This document shows, one piece after another, positions 16,708 through 24,520 of a DNA stretch of 64,000 nucleotides (positions are counted from its first letter, which is position 1; each line of letters begins with the position of its first letter). This DNA comes from Floridanema evergladense (GTDB taxonomy: Bacteria > Cyanobacteriota > Cyanobacteriia > Cyanobacteriales > Aerosakkonemataceae): assembly GCF_041929205.1 (NCBI RefSeq), contig NZ_JBHFNT010000215.1. The stretch is one strand, 5' to 3'. Both the position numbers and the translations under genes were made by a program. A model generated the notes under the pieces. The model did no database searches. It had not been told where the DNA came from and saw nothing but the letters and a program-made list of their open reading frames with translations.

Positions 16708-17002
16708 TTTTTTTGAACCGCGTTCGCGTAGCGTGTGCGTAGCACGTAAGACACGAAGAACACGAAGAAAAAAGAAGAAAGAAGCAGAAGAAAATCAACT
16801 CAGATCTTGCACTAAGAGGCAGAGCCTCCATTTTTCGTTCCCAGGTTGAACCTGGGAACGAGGATCTGGGAGGTTCTACCTCCTTTGAGTGCAAGATCTG
16901 AGCTCAAATATGTAACAGTCCTAAATGAATCATGAAATAACTCTTCTCCTTCTCTTCGTTTCCTTCGTGTCTTACGTGCTACGCGAACGTGGTTCAAAAA
17001 AA
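16708..17002. repeat. Large nested inverted repeat enclosing cloverleaf element A
   Basis: Almost the whole gap between the convergent ABC-F and glycosidase genes is an inverted repeat. The left arm (TTTTTTTGAACCGCGTTCGC, then ACGTAAGACACGAAG) matches the complement of the right arm (CTTCGTGTCTTACGTGCT, then GCGAACGTGGTTCAAAAAAA) with few differences and an 11-base insertion on the left. The dispersed element at 16799-16902 lies inside. Confidence 0.8.
16799..16902. repeat. Dispersed cloverleaf-type element, copy A
   Basis: This is the best-preserved copy. A perfect 15-bp terminal inverted repeat (CTCAGATCTTGCACT and its complement at 16888-16902) encloses three hairpins: GAGGC-AGA-GCCTC (16816-16828), CGTTCCCAGG...CCTGGGAACG (16836-16860), and GGAGGT-TCT-ACCTCC (16869-16883). 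On paper this folds into a four-way cloverleaf. Other copies: 24412, 26364, 40540 and 47666. Confidence 0.85.
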
Positions 17003-17011
17003 TCTTATTAA

Positions 17012-19885
17012 TTAACGTTGAACAGTATTAGAAGTTGACCTTTTCAAAACAATTCTTTCCCCATAATTCAGCAACCTTTCCAAACTAGCTAAACGATTAT
17101 TCCAAGTTTGTACCTGATAAGTATTCTTCATCGAATGTAATCGCATCCAACCACTAAATTGAAAGCGAAAAAGTGTTAAAGCTTTCTTCGCTGTATCAAA
17201 ATTACTAGCATTTGGTTTTTCTGCTAAACGATTGAATACTTTTACAAGTTCCGCACTTTGGGTGTCATATTGCGATCGATCGGTTGGCGACATCAACAGT
17301 TGATTTGAACTTAACAAAAAGTTCCATTCCTGTTGAAGAATTGTCAATCGATTTGCTGCTGCTGCAAAAGGTTTTCGTAATGGAAAGGGTTCTTTACTAT
17401 CCCGTCTTCTTGTCCCTTGGGTACGATTAAAAATACTCTGTAAACCATTACTAAAATGCTCCATTGCAAACAAAGCATAACCACCATTTGGGGAATCTCT
17501 GATGAATTGAATTTGATCGATCGCACTCAATTCTGGTAAATTCACAAGTAAAATTCCCGGTAAAACTAAAGTTGCACCTAAACTATCATTCGTTAACCAA
17601 GGTTGCGTCAATTCTTGAAAACGATTAGTATCTTGAGCATAAGCCATTAGTAACACTAAATCTACATCACTTCGCCTCGCCCAAACTTCCCAATTTTGTT
17701 GCAACATTTCAATTCTTTGGGTTTCTGGATAACCAAAAACCGCAACCGATAAAATTAAATTAGACCGTTTTTTTCGCACCAATTGAGCAACTTCCGCCAC
17801 AAAAGAATTAACTTGTTCGGTGCGAAACTCAGTCCATTTTTGCCAAAGAGGACTATTAGGAGAAATAGCGATCGGATCGACACCAGTTAATTGTTGAAAT
17901 TGCTGTCGCGCCGCACTTCCATAACCATAAATTAAACCCCTTTTCGGGTCTTGAAAGGGGTAACGAATGTAATCTAATTGCAATCCGTCTACTTTGTAAC
18001 GACTAACAATTTCCTCAAATAAACTGAGTAAATAACGCCTTGCTTCGGGATTTGCATGATCTAAAAATGGCTTAGTTTGTTCCAGAGGAATAATGTTACC
18101 TCGATTATCGTAATTTGCCCAATCTGGATGGGCTGTTAATACTGGGCCAAGATAGTCTTGCGGTTGATTTAGAATCGTATTATGGCGTTGATTTCCGATC
18201 GCAAAAGTCCACACCCAAGCGTGCAACTCCATTCCCCGTTCATGAGCTAATTTTACCGCTGCCTCTAACGGGTCCCAACCTTTAGTTAAAGGGTTTTGTT
18301 CCGGCGCGACTTTACTAGGATAAATCGGATAACCAGCATTAACAGTTTCAAAGAAAACTGTATTAATTCCTGCTTGTGCTAAACGATCGAAAATCTTAGC
18401 CAAACCCTGTTCCGAACCAGCTTGTACAATAGTACCTCGGTCTAACCAAATTGCCCGAATTTCCGAATTTTCCACCAAGCGATCGAGCGGGTACAAATTC
18501 CACAAATCTTGCCGAGTTTTTAACCATTGACTCCGCGCATTAGCGTAATCTCTATTAGCAATTAATTGGGGCAAAGATTGCAAAACTTCTCGCGCTTGTT
18601 GTAGCGTATTTGCTGCTGATAATTGATTAGTATTGAAACTAGTAGTAGCGACTGTAACAGCATTTGCAGAAGTTTCTTTCCTAGCTTCTTCCTCTGCTTC
18701 TCTACCCCGCTGTCTCTCTGCAATTCGCACTGAATTATTAGCTACATTTGCAGTTAATAAAGCACTTTCCACCCTACCAATTAAATTTTCTAAGTCTTGA
18801 CGCATGGCGATCGCCTCCTGCGGCGTAATCACCTCCCCCCCAGGCACAACCCGAATACTTGCCGTAGCTACCCTTTCCGTAGGGTCGGGCGCTGGGGATT
18901 GGGGACTGGGGATTGGGGACTGGGGACTGGGGACTGGGGACTGGGGACTGGGGACTGGGAATTGGGGACGAATTACTGGAGACACAGCAGACACCTCCTG
19001 TCCTCCGCCTCTCCGCCCCTCTGCCCTTCTGCTCCTTCGCCCCTCTGCCCCTCTGCTCCTTCGCTCCTCTGCTCCTCTGCCCCCCTGCCCCTCTGCTGGA
19101 ACTCTCTGCTCCCCAGTTCCCACACTCTGCATCACAGGGGCAACGGCAACAGGCACAGCATCAGGGGCAACGCAATTTCCGACAGCGGACACAGATACCG
19201 TAGTTGCAGATTTAACTCCGTAGCGATCGAGGGCTGATTTCAGCCAAGCTAAATCTGTTTGAACATTTGCCACCGCATCCACACCCCAACGCCAACCGAG
19301 AAAAGTCGTTTGGTTAGTATTCACCACCGCTGGAGGACTATCCTTAACCGACCAAGTAGCAGCAGTTTGACTACTAATTGCTGTGGGAATCACTACTCCT
19401 CCGTGAACCGTACCCCGCAGCGAAGATTCCCCTTCTTTTTGCTGATTACCTGTTTTGTTAGGTTTCAACGTTGAAGGTTCCGAGAGAGGAAAAGCCCAAT
19501 AAGCGCCCAAAACACCCCGCAACATTTGGCGCACTTCTGGCGCAGAAAGATTACCTGCTGGCCCACTAACAATTAAGCGACCGCCTTTTTTAATCCATTC
19601 GGTAAGTGCGATCGCCTGTTGCGGTGTTAAACTTTCCACATTCGGCAAAAATAACACCTTCGTACCCGTCAAATCAGCCGCTTTCTGTACGCTTTGCAAA
19701 TCCACCACACAATAAGCCACACCACTCTGATTCAACCGATTAGTAATACCCATCCATTGCGTCACATTATCCCCACTACGCACCACACCCAAAGTAACCC
19801 CTTCCGCCAAAGCAGCAGAAGAGAAAAGGCAAAAGGCAGAAGGCACCAGGCAGAAGGCAACAGTTTTCCTCACACTTTTCCTCAC
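17012..19885 (-). CDS. Secreted GHL10-type glycoside hydrolase with repeat-derived linker
   Basis: A 957-residue exported protein. Residues 1-27 form a signal peptide (core VAFCLVPSAFCLFSSAALA). Residues about 30-130 resemble a glutamine-amidotransferase-like domain (VLFLPNVESLTPQQAIALTE). Residues about 475-770 are a GHL10 (family 10-like, Pfam GHL10) glycosidase TIM barrel: IRAIWLDRGTIVQAGSEQG, INTVFFETVNAGYPIYPSK, GMELHAWVWTFAIGNQR, VDGLQLDYIRYPFQ. The presumed target is a surface or wall glycan (inference). Residues about 259-331 are a low-complexity Arg/Gly/Glu then PSPQSPV linker encoded by intergenic-type repeats. The start is a GTG at 19885 with GAGGAG before it; two further in-frame GTGAGGAAAA-like units follow immediately. 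Confidence 0.87.
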   Translation of the reverse strand: MRKSVRKTVAFCLVPSAFCLFSSAALAEGVTLGVVRSGDNVTQWMGITNRLNQSGVAYCVVDLQSVQKAADLTGTKVLFLPNVESLTPQQAIALTEWIKKGGRLIVSGPAGNLSAPEVRQMLRGVLGAYWAFPLSEPSTLKPNKTGNQQKEGESSLRGTVHGGVVIPTAISSQTAATWSVKDSPPAVVNTNQTTFLGWRWGVDAVANVQTDLAWLKSALDRYGVKSATTVSVSAVGNCVAPDAVPVAVAPVMQSVGTGEQRVPAEGQGGRGAEERRSRGAEGRRSRRAEGRRGGGQEVSAVSPVIRPQFPVPSPQSPVPSPQSPIPSPQSPAPDPTERVATASIRVVPGGEVITPQEAIAMRQDLENLIGRVESALLTANVANNSVRIAERQRGREAEEEARKETSANAVTVATTSFNTNQLSAANTLQQAREVLQSLPQLIANRDYANARSQWLKTRQDLWNLYPLDRLVENSEIRAIWLDRGTIVQAGSEQGLAKIFDRLAQAGINTVFFETVNAGYPIYPSKVAPEQNPLTKGWDPLEAAVKLAHERGMELHAWVWTFAIGNQRHNTILNQPQDYLGPVLTAHPDWANYDNRGNIIPLEQTKPFLDHANPEARRYLLSLFEEIVSRYKVDGLQLDYIRYPFQDPKRGLIYGYGSAARQQFQQLTGVDPIAISPNSPLWQKWTEFRTEQVNSFVAEVAQLVRKKRSNLILSVAVFGYPETQRIEMLQQNWEVWARRSDVDLVLLMAYAQDTNRFQELTQPWLTNDSLGATLVLPGILLVNLPELSAIDQIQFIRDSPNGGYALFAMEHFSNGLQSIFNRTQGTRRRDSKEPFPLRKPFAAAANRLTILQQEWNFLLSSNQLLMSPTDRSQYDTQSAELVKVFNRLAEKPNASNFDTAKKALTLFRFQFSGWMRLHSMKNTYQVQTWNNRLASLERLLNYGERIVLKRSTSNTVQR
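18895..19105. repeat. Intergenic-type tandem repeats lying inside the glycosidase gene
   Basis: At 18895-18965 a period-7 array of GGGGACT/GGGGATT units (about ten) is followed, near 19000-19100, by an array of CCCCTCTGCTCCTTCG-like units. Both classes are otherwise seen between genes in this window. Because the period is 7, no frame on the minus strand meets a stop, and three units encode the heptapeptide PSPQSPV. Confidence 0.88.
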
Positions 19886-19912
19886 ACTTAACTCCTCACA
19901 CTAAATCAGAAT

Positions 19913-20122
19913 TTACAGTTGATTCTGCTTTTTACCAACCGACTGGGGAAATGATTTTATAATCTTAATTAAACGTTTTTCCTGTTTACCCAAGGATTCT
20001 ATTTCCTCAATCAAATTCTCAATATCAAGATTATTTAGGTCACGCTGACGTAATAACTGGACTTGTTTTTGTGTCCAAGCGTAAAAATCAGTTTCGTATA
20101 AGTCAACGAGTGGAAGGTTCAT
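19913..20122 (-). pseudogene. DUF29-family protein, C-terminally truncated
   Basis: Sixty-nine codons beginning MNLPLVDLYETDFYAWTQKQ, then VQLLRQRDLNNLDIENLIEE, which is the characteristic N-terminal half of DUF29, a helical family abundant in cyanobacteria and normally about 140-150 residues. Homology stops after the conserved SLGKQEKR; the remaining residues are unrelated and the glycosidase gene begins 27 bp further on, so the second half is missing. The frame opens at 20152, but a GAGGAA site favours the ATG at 20122. It is either a remnant or a short decayed copy; a working product is doubtful. Confidence 0.7.
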
Positions 20123-20205
20123 AATTTCTTCCTCAGATACTTTTATCCCCATTTAATCTTACCACTGTTTATCTTCTTAGCGTACTTTGCGTTCTTTGCG
20201 GTTCA

Positions 20206-22866
20206 TTAACCCACAATTTCATTAACAGGAAACCTATCCATTAATTGCAGGGCGCGACTAGCATTTCGCTTCAGAGAATCAGGCAGATTTGGCACGTATG
20301 GTATTTGGGAGAGAAAATCAAGAGTTCTCCGTAACATTCGCACCACATCTCCTTCATCCAAACTGGTATTTTCGCATAAATGCACCCAGTCTACTCCCAA
20401 AGCCCATTGTTCCACTAACCCAATTAATTCATCTTCCAACCACACAGGCAAGGCTACATTATGCCGCCTTTGTACTTGGAAAAGTTGCCTTCTAATTCCC
20501 CGTAATTGACTCAAAGCTTCCTGAACTTCTTCAGATGTAACATACTTACTTTCAGAATCCGGGCGGGGTGTTTCTGTCACTAAAGCCGCTGCCGCTGCTG
20601 CTAAATGATGGGGGCCTAATTCATCCAATTCTCCCGACATTAACGCCAATCCTAACCATAATTCATTATCTCCTCGAATCGCTGCTGCTGCTTGTCCTAA
20701 AGCAGTAGGAGTTAATTCATCCAAACAACCAAAGCTCTGTAAAATCAGAATTAATTCTAAAAATTCTTCCCAATGACGTTGAGATTCTTGATCCAGTTTT
20801 TCTTGCAATAACTTAATCTCAGTTTGCAAAGTAATTAAACGCCGATAACGTTTAATTAATGTCCCTGGATTACCCCATTGGTGAATCGGATGATTTTCTA
20901 ATTGCGCTTCCACTGCCTTAACTCGTTCGTGTTGTGCCGCTACTTCTGGGGCTTCTTGCGCTGGTGGTGGTAACGGAATTAAATTAGCAATATCAACAGT
21001 TTCTTCTGTACCCGATCGCACACTACCAAATTTTATCTGCATTTCTGCTGGTGGCCCTGACAAATTATCTACCCTAGATAAGCGAGGTAATTCAGCATGA
21101 AAACCAACTACATCATGAACGCTTACCACATACCAACGGTTATCTTTGCCCAAACAAATTAAATACGGAGTTTGTCCGGGGCCAGGTTTTTTACTAACTA
21201 AGACTGCCGGAATAGGTGTAGAAACTGGAACATTTTTACCTTTCAAATTGAGAATAGTTCCCGCCACAGCAAAAGGTAAAGAGGCAGCAATATCACCAGA
21301 TAAAATATCCGCAGATTGTTGTTGCAGAGTTTTTAATAATTGTCTCTCTGCTTTCAATCTTTGTTGTAATTTTTCATAATTTCCTATTAAATCAGGATTT
21401 ACTTGCTGCATTAGATTTTGCAGTTGATCGACTTCTTTTTGCAACTTTTGTACCGCTTTCCGATTAGGTTCTAAGTGCAATGTAGCTAAATACTGTCCAA
21501 AACTGCGTTCTATTAATTCTTTTGCTTCTTCTAAAGTGTGAGTTTGCAGCAAGTTTAAAACCATGCCATAACTAGGGGTAAATTGACTTACCAAAGGGTC
21601 GGCTTTTGATGTTGCTAAATAAGCTGCTTCTTTTGACCCTTCAAATGGCGTTTGTAATGTCACCACGTAGCCTTTTTTATCCATTCCCCGCCTACCCGCC
21701 CTACCTGCCATTTGCAGAAATTCCGAGGCGGTGAGTAATCGATGTCCTCTGTCGGTACGTTTGGAAAGCGTCGAAATTACTGTGGTTCTAGCTGGCATAT
21801 TAATTCCAGCTGCTAAAGTTTCGGTGGCAAATACAACTTTAATTAAACCTTCTTGAAATAGTTCTTCGACAAATGCTTTCCAAGTCGGTAAAATTCCCGC
21901 ATGGTGAGCAGCAATTCCCCGATACAGCGGTTCAACTTGTCCGACTCTTGCTGCTTCGGGATAACGGGCTAAAAATTCTTCAATTCTAGTTTTTAATAGT
22001 TGTTTTTCTGTTTCGTTAACTAATGCCAATTCGCTAACTTCAGCTACTGCTTGGTCACAACCCCGACGACTAAAGATAAAGTAAATTGCAGGTAGCATTT
22101 CCCTCTGTTGTAATTGATTCAAAATAAAGGGTATGCTGGGGGTTTCTGGACGTTTGCCGCTATTCTGTTGTCCGCCTTTAGGTTTGAGGCGAGGATTGAG
22201 TTTGTTATTTTCTGGACTTAGTAAAGGAAATACGCCTTTGGGATTGCCGAAGTAAAATTCTAAGGGTATGGGGCGAAAGTCAGAATAAATTAAGTCTGTT
22301 GGCCCATGAACGTAACTTATCCAGTCGGTGAGTTGTTGGGAGTTGGCGACGGTGGCGGAAAGTGCTACGAGTTGAATTTCTTTGGGGCAATAGATAATTG
22401 ATTCTTCCCAAACTGTACCGCGTTGGCGATCGTTCATGTAATGACATTCATCCAACACTACTGCTTCTACACCAACTAAAGATGTTCCAACTTCTCCGAT
22501 CGGAGTACCGTAAAGCATATTACGGAAAATCTCCGTTGTCATCACTAAAATTGGTGCATCTCGGTTAATTGAAGTATCACCCGTCAGCAAACCGACATTT
22601 TGGCTGCCAAATTGTTGTCCAAAGTCACGCCATTTTTGATTGGACAAAGCTTTTAATGGAGTGGTATAAAACACTCGACCGTTACCGTTGAGGGCGCGAT
22701 GAATGGCATATTCCCCAATTAATGTTTTTCCCGAACCTGTGGGGGCACACACCACAACGGAACGACCTGCATTTAGAGATGCGATCGCATCTAACTGGAA
22801 TTTATCCAGCTTAAATGGGAAAATAGCTTCTAAGTTGAGCGCTGCCGAAGTAGGGGAAGAAGTCAC
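20206..22866 (-). CDS. Ski2/Mtr4-like DEAD/DEAH-box helicase
   Basis: An 886-residue superfamily 2 helicase of the Ski2-like group. Motifs in order are: Q/motif I with CAPTGSGKTLIGEYA (about 39-53), Ia TTPLKALSNQKW, Ib LTGDTSINRDAP, II DECHYMNDRQRG, III ALSATVANS, IV-region YFIFSRRGCDQA, V TLAAGINMPARTTV and VI QMAGRAGRRGMDKKG. The C-terminal half (about 450-886) contains a long helical arm and a DSHCT-like end (LGVDWVHLCENTSLDEGDVV). Bacterial members are rare outside cyanobacteria and actinobacteria and are presumed to unwind structured RNA; the target here is unknown. Start is a GTG at 22866. Confidence 0.88.
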   Translation of the reverse strand: MTSSPTSAALNLEAIFPFKLDKFQLDAIASLNAGRSVVVCAPTGSGKTLIGEYAIHRALNGNGRVFYTTPLKALSNQKWRDFGQQFGSQNVGLLTGDTSINRDAPILVMTTEIFRNMLYGTPIGEVGTSLVGVEAVVLDECHYMNDRQRGTVWEESIIYCPKEIQLVALSATVANSQQLTDWISYVHGPTDLIYSDFRPIPLEFYFGNPKGVFPLLSPENNKLNPRLKPKGGQQNSGKRPETPSIPFILNQLQQREMLPAIYFIFSRRGCDQAVAEVSELALVNETEKQLLKTRIEEFLARYPEAARVGQVEPLYRGIAAHHAGILPTWKAFVEELFQEGLIKVVFATETLAAGINMPARTTVISTLSKRTDRGHRLLTASEFLQMAGRAGRRGMDKKGYVVTLQTPFEGSKEAAYLATSKADPLVSQFTPSYGMVLNLLQTHTLEEAKELIERSFGQYLATLHLEPNRKAVQKLQKEVDQLQNLMQQVNPDLIGNYEKLQQRLKAERQLLKTLQQQSADILSGDIAASLPFAVAGTILNLKGKNVPVSTPIPAVLVSKKPGPGQTPYLICLGKDNRWYVVSVHDVVGFHAELPRLSRVDNLSGPPAEMQIKFGSVRSGTEETVDIANLIPLPPPAQEAPEVAAQHERVKAVEAQLENHPIHQWGNPGTLIKRYRRLITLQTEIKLLQEKLDQESQRHWEEFLELILILQSFGCLDELTPTALGQAAAAIRGDNELWLGLALMSGELDELGPHHLAAAAAALVTETPRPDSESKYVTSEEVQEALSQLRGIRRQLFQVQRRHNVALPVWLEDELIGLVEQWALGVDWVHLCENTSLDEGDVVRMLRRTLDFLSQIPYVPNLPDSLKRNASRALQLMDRFPVNEIVG

Positions 22867-22979
22867 ACACTAAAATCCAAAATTTTATATTGTAAACTAA
22901 GTTTACTAATCTCCGAGCTTATCAAAATGGTCTTTCTGACCGATCCTACCTGATTTTTACTTTAATCTCAAATAGCCTA

Positions 22980-23014
22980 ACCAGGTATCTTAATCAACAA
23001 GTAAGATACCTGGT
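22980..23014 (-). terminator. Hairpin 3' of psb34
   Basis: A perfect 13-bp stem (ACCAGGTATCTTA and its complement) with a 9-base loop lies 45 bp past the psb34 stop codon. It has no strong U-run on the minus strand, so it may serve as a 3'-end stabiliser or weak terminator rather than a canonical intrinsic terminator. Confidence 0.6.
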
Positions 23015-23058
23015 CGTTCTCATAATTGCTTTGGGTAATTAATTTTGCAATCGGAATA

Positions 23059-23238
23059 TTAGCTTACACTCGAAACCGAGAAGGCAACGAAAATCAAACC
23101 ACTGACCAGCACTAACGCTAACAAGCCCATAATAATGTAGTTACGCTGTTCTGCTTTGGTAGGAGGGCTGGCTTGGTAAACTTTGGGTTCAGCTGCAAAA
23201 TTGTTTAAACGTCCGCCATCTTCGGTTGTGTAAGGCAT
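23059..23238 (-). CDS. psb34: Psb34, photosystem II assembly-associated small membrane protein
   Basis: A 59-residue frame encodes MPYTTEDGGRLNNFAAEPKV, YQASPPTKAEQRNYIIMG and then one hydrophobic helix (LLALVLVSGLIFVAFSVS). This matches Psb34 (formerly known by the Synechocystis label ssl1498). Psb34 is a single-pass thylakoid protein with a conserved cytoplasmic N-terminal arm that binds photosystem II assembly intermediates containing CP47 and is related in position to high-light-inducible proteins. It starts at ATG 23238 and stands alone, with a hairpin 45 bp downstream. Confidence 0.92.
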   Translation of the reverse strand: MPYTTEDGGRLNNFAAEPKVYQASPPTKAEQRNYIIMGLLALVLVSGLIFVAFSVSSVS

Positions 23239-23349
23239 AGAATTAATCCTTTATTAAACTTATTGTTTATTGTAACAATACTTTGCAAATATGTTCTCTT
23301 CGATCGCAATATTTTTTTAATATTTCCTAGATAAGTATTGGATATTGAG

Positions 23350-23377
23350 GTAGGGGTGATTCATAAATCACCCCTAC
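23350..23377. repeat. GTAGGGG palindrome, copy 1
   Basis: A perfect 12-bp stem (GTAGGGGTGATT and complement) with a CATA loop. It is the same family as 28240-28295 and 35306-35339, but with TG/CA in place of the CA/TG pairs found in the other two copies, so pairing is retained. Confidence 0.75.
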
Positions 23378-23531
23378 AACTGGGAAAGAGGAAAATTTTG
23401 ACCAGGATGTACGAATTTACCAGATTTCTAAATTAATCCCGATTATCATGTAAATCCATAAATCCCGATCGACTCTTGAATTAATAGACCTCCCCTCGTT
23501 TCCTCCTCTCCTTTTCCCTTGTTACCCGACA

Positions 23532-24368
23532 CTAGCTAATAGTACCCGTCAGCGGAGAACTGGCACTAGCGTAAGTTTTTACGGGAATGCGCCCAGCTAA
23601 GTAAGCTAATCTCCCAGCTGTGGTGGCTAAATTCATCGCTTTTGCCATTGCTGCGGAGTTTTGCGCTTGGGCTATAGCAGTATTAATTAACAGAGCATCT
23701 GCGCCCATTTCCATTGCAGAGGCAGCTTCACTGGGCGTACCAATTCCTGCATCTACAACTACAGGAATTTTGGCATTGTCAATAATTATCTGAATATTGG
23801 CAGCATTTTTGATCCCCTGACCGGAACCAATGGGAGAACCCAAAGGCATAACGGTAGCGCAACCAGCTTCTTCCAAGTGTTTGGCTAACAATGGATCGGC
23901 ATTAATATAAGGTAGAACGGCAAAGCCTTCCTTAACTAACTTCTCTGCTGCTTGCAAAGTTCCAATCGGATCGGGTAAAAGATATTTAGAATCGGGAATA
24001 ACTTCCAATTTCACAAAGTTATTGTTTTCTTGTCCCAAAAGTTTTGCCATTTCTCGCCCTAACCGGGCTACCCGAATCGCATCTTCAGCGGTTTGACAGC
24101 CTGCGGTGTTGGGTAACATCCAAATTTTAGACCAATCTAAGGCTTCTGCTAATCCTTCATGTCCGGGCGCGTTAGTTTGCACTCGTCTGACGGCGACGGT
24201 AACAATTTCGCAACCGCTGGCGATGACACTTTGCTGCATTTCGGGGATGCTACGATATTTACCTGTTCCCGTCATTAGGCGAGATTGGAAGGTTTTTCCG
24301 GCGATGGTGAGGGGTTGATCTGCGATCGCTTCAATGGAATCAATGGTAGATTTATCTAAAATTTGCAT
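23532..24368 (-). CDS. thiG: Thiazole synthase ThiG
   Basis: ThiG makes the thiazole phosphate of thiamine from 1-deoxyxylulose 5-phosphate, dehydroglycine and ThiS-thiocarboxylate. The 278-residue protein shows FQSRLMTGTGKYRS at the N-terminus, VAVRRVQTNAPGHEG, the catalytic lysine region NFVKLEVIPDSKYLLPDP, the phosphate-binding PLGSPIGSGQG, and DAGIGTPSEAASAMEMGADA. The frame extends to 24428, but that extension reaches into a dispersed repeat; MQILDKS at 24368 is the natural start. It is downstream of thiO on the same strand, separated by 277 bp that contain repeat copy B. ThiS is not in the window. Confidence 0.95.
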   Translation of the reverse strand: MQILDKSTIDSIEAIADQPLTIAGKTFQSRLMTGTGKYRSIPEMQQSVIASGCEIVTVAVRRVQTNAPGHEGLAEALDWSKIWMLPNTAGCQTAEDAIRVARLGREMAKLLGQENNNFVKLEVIPDSKYLLPDPIGTLQAAEKLVKEGFAVLPYINADPLLAKHLEEAGCATVMPLGSPIGSGQGIKNAANIQIIIDNAKIPVVVDAGIGTPSEAASAMEMGADALLINTAIAQAQNSAAMAKAMNLATTAGRLAYLAGRIPVKTYASASSPLTGTIS

Positions 24369-24411
24369 TGCTAAATACAGAATTACTAAAAATATTGTGC
24401 AAACAACTTGA

Positions 24412-24520
24412 CTTAGATCTTGTACCAAGAGGCAGAGCCTCCATTTTTCGTTGCCAGGTTGAACCTGGGAACGAGGCTACGAGGCTGGAGGTTCTACCTC
24501 CTTTGAGTGCAAGATTTGAG
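24412..24520. repeat. Dispersed cloverleaf-type element, copy B
   Basis: Located between thiO and thiG. It keeps the GAGGC-AGA-GCCTC and GGAGGT-TCT-ACCTCC hairpins and the central CCAGGTTGAACCTGG palindrome, which has one unpaired change (GTTGCC opposite GGGAAC). It has about eight extra bases (GGCTACGA) before the third hairpin. The terminal stem is diverged but still partly paired. Confidence 0.8.

Noticed and set aside
16592..16997. Small reverse-strand frames containing peptides like RSSFPGSTWERK
   Set aside because: They are translations of the dispersed element A and surrounding inverted repeat.
18895..18965. Direct repeats suggestive of a CRISPR array
   Set aside because: The units are 7 bp in head-to-tail order without spacers. 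No other regularly spaced 24-40 bp repeats and no cas genes were found in the window.
18797..19237. Several overlapping plus-strand open frames of 96-146 codons
   Set aside because: They are shadows of the glycosidase gene in repeat DNA that lacks stops in all frames (Gly-Thr-Gly-Asp-Trp and Pro/Leu-rich translations).
19891..19901. ACTCCTCACAC, identical to the conserved core of the cyanobacterial small RNA Yfr1
   Set aside because: It is part of a triplicated CCTCACACTT string over the glycosidase start codon, and the two stem-loops and terminal U-run that define Yfr1 are missing.
20206..22866. Possible Cas3 or phage-defence helicase
   Set aside because: Motifs and C-terminal arm match chromosomal Ski2/Mtr4-like helicases, and neighbours are housekeeping genes with no defence signature.
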